From Burkholderiaceae bacterium (GTDB lineage Bacteria; Pseudomonadota; Gammaproteobacteria; Burkholderiales; Burkholderiaceae_E), in contig JAGXFG010000131.1 in the NCBI GenBank assembly GCA_024637395.1, forward strand, positions 1 to 38,335: DNA of 38,335 bases, given 5' to 3'. The position numbers were made by a program, and so were the translations under genes. Of the stretch, positions 33,056 through 38,335 are shown piece after piece (positions within the stretch are counted from its first letter, which is position 1; every line of letters begins with the position of its first letter). The notes below the pieces were generated by a model, which was not told where the DNA came from, made no database searches, and saw only the letters and a program-made list of their open reading frames with translations.

Positions 33056-35874
33056 TAACTGTTTCCTGTTCCTACGCCAACCGCCACTTGCAGCTTGAGC
33101 CTGGCGCGAAGCTGTTCATAGATAGGGATTTCAACGCCTTCGGCCACTTCCAGTGTTACCGCCAAGCCGTAGGGGATGGTGTGATCGAGATTGGCAGTCG
33201 CATCTTTTTTGCAGGTCACGTGCAGCAGAATGCCATCGCCGTCCTGATAGGCGGCGATCTGCTGAGTGCCTTCGACCACTTCATGCTGCACTGTACCGCG
33301 CAGCACATGATTGTGGTCTGCATCCTGGCGAGCGAGTTTTAACGGCAACTGATCCCACTTGCCGCCCGGTGAAAGCTCAAGTTTTGCTTCGCGTAAATTC
33401 CGGTGTACTGGATTGATGGGGGTAAACCATGCCAGGGTCACCACCATACGGCGCCAGTCCTGGCTGCCGGCAAGGCCGGGAGGCAGGGGCAGGCGATATT
33501 CGTGGATTTCGTTCTCGCTAATTTCACCATAGCCCAACACCGTACCGCGCTGCTCGGTACAGGCCAGCACCCGGTCAATATCAACGGCACCGTAACCGAG
33601 ATAACGGGCCTTCACTTCCTTAAAATGGTGCGAATTACCCTGTTTACCCTTTGTTTTGAGCGCTGACGTGAGCGCATTGTGCGCCTCGTCGTCATGCTTG
33701 GCACCGTGCACGAGCAAGGTCTTGATGAGTACCGAGGTCAGCTCTTCTGGAATATCTTCCCCTTGTTCTGTACGCAGGGTGTTTAGCACCTCGTAGATGC
33801 GTACACCGCTGCGCGTAGCAAGGGCGGTTGCATTGCTGGTACCCCGGGTATACACGGTTTTCGACAAATCACCCGCCTGGTTGCTATCCCAGGCTACTTT
33901 CTGCCCGGGCGCACCAAGACCGCCATCCAAGGCGTAAAAGGATTGGTTATCCAGTGCGGGCGTTCGATACAGTTGACGGCCACCTGGGAACAGAATTTCC
34001 GGCTTGAGCGAGCGGCGAAAGCCATGCCCCACCCGTGCGGCCGGGCTAAACAGGGACGAATGGGGCAGCAAGTCCGTCCGTTGCCCGAGGTAATAATCGC
34101 CGGCGCTGTCCGCATGTATTGCGCCCACAGACAGCGCGTTGATGGATTCTGCTGGCGATAGTATTCGCCGAGAAGAAAGCTGCGCTTCAATGCGTTTCAA
34201 TACATGCTCGATCTTCGCCCCTTCAGTTAAAGCAACATAATCCTGATGTGGAATGCCCAGGTCGATGCCGTCCAGATAATTGCCCGCGCTCACACAAAAC
34301 AGCACCCGGTACTTCCACGCCAACCAGTCAAGCAGCCTTGCCCAAGGACTGGGCATATGAATAAAGGGTCGAGCGGGATCGCCAATCGACAAATTGATGA
34401 CGCGGACGCTGGGTGCCTGTGCGGGGGTGTTTCCTTCGCCTTCATACATTCGCCTTACGGCGCGCTCAATGCGGTCTTCAAAAAACACTTCATCGGGAAT
34501 GTGTTCATCCCGATTCTGGGTGTTGGGATCGGGCTGCATGATGGGCAGGACGTAGACCAGACGATGCAGGGGATCGGATTGACCATCTACCAACTCGCCA
34601 TGCACCACCAACGATGCCATGGCAGTGCCGTGCTTTTTTTCACCCGGCTGATACTGCTCAGCAAGGTTATCCGGATCGTCAAGAAGCAATCGCCCTTTTA
34701 ACGCCAAATGCTGCAGATTGGGGACGCCGTCCAAAATGGCGGCAAGGGGGGGCAGCTCGGCCTCGCCCTGTGGAAACTCAGCCTCTTCGCCATTCCCTTC
34801 ACCCACCACGGTGAGACTCTGGCCAGTGGGGCGAAAATACATGACGCCATGAAACTTGAAGAGATGAATGTCGGTATCGTGCCTATCAGAATCAAGATCG
34901 CTCAAAAGCTGGCGAATGCGGTCAGCAGGCAGCTCGGCTTTTACCGCGTGAAATGCGATGTCTGACATATCGATAAAAGCACTCAGGGTCCGGCCACCAA
35001 CCGAGGCCAGGAGTGCGCTTATGTTGTCCTCGTTCTGCCTGCGTTTTTCTGGTGATTGACGATAAAACAGCTCGATTTGGCAGTGAATCAACTGGCCCGG
35101 AATGATCGGCTCCACCAGATCCCGCCAGCGATCCAGCATGCCGGTTTCACGCAAGGTTTCTTCGATGCCCCAGCGGCGGATGTGTAGCGTCTGATTGAAT
35201 ACATCGCGCCATTTCGTTTTTCCATTTGGCAGCGCTTTGTTAATTTGCCAGCGCTCCCACAATGACAATAGTTCCTGCAACCCGGCTTCATTACCCAACG
35301 ACAAGAATAGCCGCCCAGTTAGCTGTTTATTCTTGGCCCCATTAATGGCCTGAGCGATTTCTCCACTAAGCTGTGCTAAATGATCTGGCAACGTTAATTC
35401 CGGTAATACATCAGAAAGTATCTTCCCATCCTCATCAATAACCCTATGATTTATTAAGATATTTCTGACTTCTTTCGATTGCGTTCGATTAGTTATACTG
35501 TCAATATTGTTCTTGAAAAAATCCACGCCGATTTTTGGCTCCTCGTAAAAATCTTCATCCGGCTCAATGTCATCAATATCCCACTCGCCAAGCCACTCCA
35601 GCCCAATGGCTTCCACAGCTTGCCTGAAGTCATTGATGCTGCCTGCAATTTCAATGACCAGAACTGTTTCCGGCTCCAGGCCTGCCACAGAACCACTGAT
35701 ATTGGCCTTGTAGCGGGCGAAATCCTGTTGCAGGGTGGTTAGTTGTGCATTAAGCCGATTAACCTGCCTGCCGTGCCCAGGCAGATGAGGCTGGCTTGGC
35801 GGAAAGCCTGTTCCCTTTGGCGGCGCAATGGTTTTGGCTTGCGGGAATACGAGCAAAGGAAATAAGTTTGCCAT
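33055..35874 (-). CDS. ietS: Subtilisin-like (S8) serine protease, IetS-like
   Basis: A 939-aa subtilase. The triad is legible: Asp382 in AAILDGVPN, His415 in KKHGTAMASLV, Ser680 in TRGTSNATALATR, with the oxyanion Asn532 in CVSAGN. A long N-terminal region (1-375) carries a charged, helical part and may recognise targets or be regulatory. There is no signal peptide, so it should act in the cytoplasm. It lies 6 nt after an AAA+ ATPase gene, the arrangement of the IetA-IetS pair. That pair is known from Agrobacterium plasmid stability and from antiphage screens. The 5' half is strikingly AT-rich. The gene overlaps the methylase start by 1 nt, so it is embedded in the operon. Confidence 0.85.
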   Translation of the reverse strand: MANLFPLLVFPQAKTIAPPKGTGFPPSQPHLPGHGRQVNRLNAQLTTLQQDFARYKANISGSVAGLEPETVLVIEIAGSINDFRQAVEAIGLEWLGEWDIDDIEPDEDFYEEPKIGVDFFKNNIDSITNRTQSKEVRNILINHRVIDEDGKILSDVLPELTLPDHLAQLSGEIAQAINGAKNKQLTGRLFLSLGNEAGLQELLSLWERWQINKALPNGKTKWRDVFNQTLHIRRWGIEETLRETGMLDRWRDLVEPIIPGQLIHCQIELFYRQSPEKRRQNEDNISALLASVGGRTLSAFIDMSDIAFHAVKAELPADRIRQLLSDLDSDRHDTDIHLFKFHGVMYFRPTGQSLTVVGEGNGEEAEFPQGEAELPPLAAILDGVPNLQHLALKGRLLLDDPDNLAEQYQPGEKKHGTAMASLVVHGELVDGQSDPLHRLVYVLPIMQPDPNTQNRDEHIPDEVFFEDRIERAVRRMYEGEGNTPAQAPSVRVINLSIGDPARPFIHMPSPWARLLDWLAWKYRVLFCVSAGNYLDGIDLGIPHQDYVALTEGAKIEHVLKRIEAQLSSRRILSPAESINALSVGAIHADSAGDYYLGQRTDLLPHSSLFSPAARVGHGFRRSLKPEILFPGGRQLYRTPALDNQSFYALDGGLGAPGQKVAWDSNQAGDLSKTVYTRGTSNATALATRSGVRIYEVLNTLRTEQGEDIPEELTSVLIKTLLVHGAKHDDEAHNALTSALKTKGKQGNSHHFKEVKARYLGYGAVDIDRVLACTEQRGTVLGYGEISENEIHEYRLPLPPGLAGSQDWRRMVVTLAWFTPINPVHRNLREAKLELSPGGKWDQLPLKLARQDADHNHVLRGTVQHEVVEGTQQIAAYQDGDGILLHVTCKKDATANLDHTIPYGLAVTLEVAEGVEIPIYEQLRARLKLQVAVGVGTGNS

Positions 35875-35880
35875 CAGATC

Positions 35881-36891
35881 TTATTCCCCTTTGTTGGTTG
35901 TTATCGGGGTTGTGGCAGTCACTGGTTTAAATCGATCTTTCCATTGTTCCAGCTTGAGCAGAGTTAAGCTCTTAGCGTTTTCTGTTTTCATGTCGAGCAC
36001 AGCACGACGAACCACGCCAAGACAGAACTCCTCAGCCTCGGCAAAATTCAACCCCAATAGGTGTTTGGCTAGCGTTTCTGGCGCATAGCCGAAATTGATG
36101 CTGCAGCGTTGTCCAATTGAAGTGATATATTGAGTCAATTGCTCGCGGGTCGGAGTCGGCAATTCGATACGCAATTGAAAGCGCCGCCAGACGGCCTTAT
36201 CAAGTAGTTCAGGATGGTTGCTTGCCGCAATGACAACCACATAATCCGGCATGTCGTCCAGCTGCAATAGCAAGGAGCTAACCACTCTTTTAATTTCGCC
36301 CGTTTCGTGGGTGTCGCCACGTTCCTTGCCCAACGTTTCGAATTCGTCAAAAAATAGAACGCAGCGCTGCGTTCTGGCGTAGTCCAGTACGCTCTTTAAG
36401 CGGCTGGAGGTTTCTCCAAGATAGCTTCCCACCAGGGTTTCGTAACGAATCACGATGAGGGGGTACATTAATTCGAAGGCTACTGCCTCAGCCAGTGTTG
36501 TTTTTCCATTACCGGGAGGGCCTGCAAGTAAAATCCTGTTTCGCGCACGCAAGTTGTGTGCGTGCAGTAATTCTGAACGGTGTTGCTCCTCTATCAACTC
36601 TTGCACCTGCGCCTTTATTTTTGCAGGCAGCACCAGACTATCCAGATTGCGCTCTGGCGTAATCTCGTAAAACAGATCTTTATTCATGCTGCCACCGTTC
36701 ATTTTTGCTGCCGCAGGTCGAGCGGCTTGAACTGCATTGGTCTGCATTGCTTTTGCCAGGCGCTCCGCCAGAATCCGATGACCCTTTGATTTTTCTTCCT
36801 GGATCAACCCTTCCGCGACTTTACGGAAAGCCAGCTGATCACCACTGGTCGCCGTTTTAAGTAGATCAACCAATAAATCAGCTTGTGCCAT
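35881..36891 (-). CDS. ietA: AAA+ ATPase partner of the subtilase, IetA-like
   Basis: A 336-aa single-domain AAA+ ATPase of the classical (FtsH/Cdc48-like) type. A helical N-terminal region of about 75 residues precedes Walker A GPPGNGKT (124-131) and Walker B VLFFDE (178-183). The sensor/arginine-finger segments are AASNHPELLDKAVWRRF. In IetAS-type pairs the ATPase is thought to restrain or activate the protease. The ATG at 36891 is chosen; a TTG five codons upstream is possible. It is followed after 6 nt by the protease gene and preceded by a 37-nt gap after the PglZ gene. AT content is higher than in the methylase flanks. Confidence 0.85.
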   Translation of the reverse strand: MAQADLLVDLLKTATSGDQLAFRKVAEGLIQEEKSKGHRILAERLAKAMQTNAVQAARPAAAKMNGGSMNKDLFYEITPERNLDSLVLPAKIKAQVQELIEEQHRSELLHAHNLRARNRILLAGPPGNGKTTLAEAVAFELMYPLIVIRYETLVGSYLGETSSRLKSVLDYARTQRCVLFFDEFETLGKERGDTHETGEIKRVVSSLLLQLDDMPDYVVVIAASNHPELLDKAVWRRFQLRIELPTPTREQLTQYITSIGQRCSINFGYAPETLAKHLLGLNFAEAEEFCLGVVRRAVLDMKTENAKSLTLLKLEQWKDRFKPVTATTPITTNKGE

Positions 36892-36928
36892 CAGCTCATA
36901 CTCCAAAATGGATTCAAACGCTTACTCA

Positions 36929-37915
36929 TTAACTTATCTCAATAAACGGCGACAACACCTCAAGCAGTGATAGGCCGCCATGCGTCATCGTTGGGTAGCC
37001 ACCTTGGCTCTTCCACTTCCAGCGGCCAACGGCCATAAGGTGAGTACCGTGAGGGCTGTTGATTTGCATTGCCACAGGTGGCACGAAAGGGCCGGTGTCA
37101 CCGGAGCCTGCTTTGCTGCGGCCACTGGAAAAAGTCTTCTTGAGGAACTGGCCAACATCGCCATCTGCATCGGGGAAGTAGCCCGTGGCGGCGTAACCGT
37201 GGTCGGAGGTAATCACCAGCCGCCGTCCGGTTGCCAAGCGCTCGACGAAGGCCCAAAAGTCGTCGCTGCTCAGTTGCTCGGCAGCGTCGCGCGTCAGGAT
37301 GTCGAGGCCTTGGCCAGCGCCCGAGCCGTCATGCACCTTGCTGTCGGGCCAGTGATGCCAGAACACCCAGTTCGGCGCAGCATCGATCAGTCCTGCGCAA
37401 TCCTTCCATGCCATATCGAGACACTCGGTGTGTGCCGGTTGGAGGCTGTGGGCCAGACCGCCGCCGTTGTTTTGAAGCTGGCTGCGGCTGCCGAAGCCCA
37501 GCGCCCGGGCAAACTCGTTGGTTTCGCCCGGCAACTCGGACGCGTTAGCTGTGACCTCGTGCAGCATAAAACCTCGCTCCTTCGCGCCTTGCAGCAGCCA
37601 AGGCAGTTCGCGTAGCGAGAGACCATCGAGGATCAGCACTGCCTTGGCGCTGTAGGGCTCGGCCCACCAACGCACGAGTCGATCCGAGGTTCGCTCCGCC
37701 GTGTCGCCGAACGCCTGCCACAAGTCCCATCCGCTTGAGGACAGAAAGTGATCGAGCGCGCCGATCTCGCGGTCGCGCTTGGTGATTTCGCTCGGGGCAT
37801 TGCCAGCGGCCAAGGGCTTGGACGCGATTTCAACGGCCTTGTTGATGATGACGCGCCACGCATCTTCGGGTGTGCCTTTAGTCAGGCGGTGAAGAACCCC
37901 GGCGTCAATCGCCAT
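36929..37915 (-). CDS. Short PglZ-domain protein of the defence operon
   Basis: A 328-aa protein with a PglZ-type, alkaline-phosphatase-superfamily fold. Metal-site candidates are Asp97 in LILDGLSLRELPWLL, Asp238-His239 in VITSDHGYAATG, and His312 in TMTHGGLSLLEVLSPF. The C-terminal THGGLSLLEVLSPFIEI signature is characteristic of PglZ proteins. PglZ is shared by all known BREX and Pgl systems. This copy is much shorter than the roughly 800-aa BREX versions and has little sequence outside the catalytic domain. Its ATG shares one base with the stop of the upstream ATPase gene (TGATG), with an AAGGAGG ribosome site. The biochemical role of PglZ is not established. Confidence 0.85.
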   Translation of the reverse strand: MAIDAGVLHRLTKGTPEDAWRVIINKAVEIASKPLAAGNAPSEITKRDREIGALDHFLSSSGWDLWQAFGDTAERTSDRLVRWWAEPYSAKAVLILDGLSLRELPWLLQGAKERGFMLHEVTANASELPGETNEFARALGFGSRSQLQNNGGGLAHSLQPAHTECLDMAWKDCAGLIDAAPNWVFWHHWPDSKVHDGSGAGQGLDILTRDAAEQLSSDDFWAFVERLATGRRLVITSDHGYAATGYFPDADGDVGQFLKKTFSSGRSKAGSGDTGPFVPPVAMQINSPHGTHLMAVGRWKWKSQGGYPTMTHGGLSLLEVLSPFIEIS

Positions 37916-38335
37916 CAGTTGTCCTCCTTCTCAAGGGTGAGCTCGAAGGTCATGCCATCGGGCAGCTTCTTGAGCAGTTCCTTCACCTGTGCGCCGGTCG
38001 CGGCGGACACCTTAATTGTCACCTCCGTAACCGGGGTCGCAGGGCCAATGCCCCAGCCTTCCAGTTTGCCGATGAGATTCAGCGCCGAGGTGGCCGGGTT
38101 ATTCAGGCTCACGCGCGGCTTGCCGCCGGGGTCTGCCGCATTGCCACCGAATATGTCACCGCCGGTGGGCGGTATATTGCCACCGGGGGGCGTCGGGGGA
38201 TTTGCGCCACCGCCGAACATGTCATCACCAAACGGGCTCCCGGTAGGAGGGGTGGGCGGCGGCGTGCCGCCGGTCGTTGGCACAGCAGACGGCTGCAGCA
38301 AGAACACTTCGTCGAGCTGGCGACCCGTGTAGGAA
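37915..38335 (-). CDS. DUF499-like defence ATPase, C-terminal part only
   Basis: The 3' end of a gene that continues beyond the right edge. The visible residues begin SYTGRQLDEVFLLQP. A Pro/Gly-rich linker follows, with two related G-D-x-FGG motifs (DDMFGGGA and GDIFGGNA). The final globular domain is NLIGKLEGWGIGPATPVTEVTIKVSAATGAQVKELLKKLP and a short acidic end. This C-terminal domain and the adjacency to PglZ and DUF1156 methylase genes suggest a DUF499/BrxC-like AAA ATPase, which would supply the ATPase subunit. The catalytic part is not in the window, so the call is by context and tail. A GTG at 38307 is internal, not the start. Confidence 0.6.
   Translation of the reverse strand, partial: SYTGRQLDEVFLLQPSAVPTTGGTPPPTPPTGSPFGDDMFGGGANPPTPPGGNIPPTGGDIFGGNAADPGGKPRVSLNNPATSALNLIGKLEGWGIGPATPVTEVTIKVSAATGAQVKELLKKLPDGMTFELTLEKEDN

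Noticed and set aside
1-38335. CRISPR arrays and RNA genes
   Set aside because: No regularly spaced repeat with unique spacers was seen; the only short tandem repeats are coding. No tRNA or rRNA signature was recognised at the ICE junction or elsewhere.

Overview
The window looks like part of a high-GC betaproteobacterial chromosome that carries an integrated conjugative element (ICE). A Rhodocyclales-type host is my inference, based on the dapA-bamC-MBL hydrolase gene order and GC-rich codon use. No rRNA or tRNA gene was found. Bases 1-19 are a Tn5/Nextera mosaic-end adapter, so the left edge is a contig or read end and not genomic sequence.

Bases 20 to about 8.67 kb are host backbone. They hold a truncated membrane PAS-PAS-GAF-GGDEF sensor (minus), dapA-bamC and an MBL-fold hydrolase (plus), a small Ala-rich lipoprotein made of tandem repeats (minus), a SlyD-like FKBP prolyl isomerase (plus) and mutS (minus).

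From about 8.67 kb to the right edge every gene is on the minus strand. The ICE begins 33 bp upstream of the mutS start codon. A tyrosine integrase split by a one-base frameshift comes first, then a small HTH regulator with a dyad operator inside its promoter, an excisionase-like protein, and a complete Trb-type mating-pair operon (traG-RHH-trbB-C-D-E-J-K-L-F-G-I-DUF2274 in transcription order). Many junctions in the operon overlap by 4 nt. No relaxase is visible; it should lie beyond the right edge if the element is complete.

Bases 23.05-24.25 kb hold a long inverted repeat and a decayed coding remnant with two in-frame TAG codons. From 24.24 kb to the right edge lies an eight-gene, tightly packed putative antiviral operon. 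In transcription order it encodes a DUF499-like ATPase (C-terminus only), a short PglZ-domain protein, an AAA+ ATPase and a subtilisin-like protease (an IetA/IetS-like pair), a DUF1156-type DNA methyltransferase with zinc ribbons, an unrecognised 166-aa protein, a SNF2-type helicase, and a 765-aa protein with a zinc ribbon and a C-terminal PD-(D/E)XK-like nuclease motif. The ATPase-methylase-helicase core recalls the Pgl/BREX world and the Hma (helicase-methylase-ATPase) architecture. The nested protease/ATPase pair, the 166-aa protein and the terminal nuclease make it a composite I cannot match to a named type. A self/non-self system in which the methylase marks host DNA and ATP-driven helicase, nuclease or protease modules act on invaders is a reasonable inference, but the sequence does not prove it.
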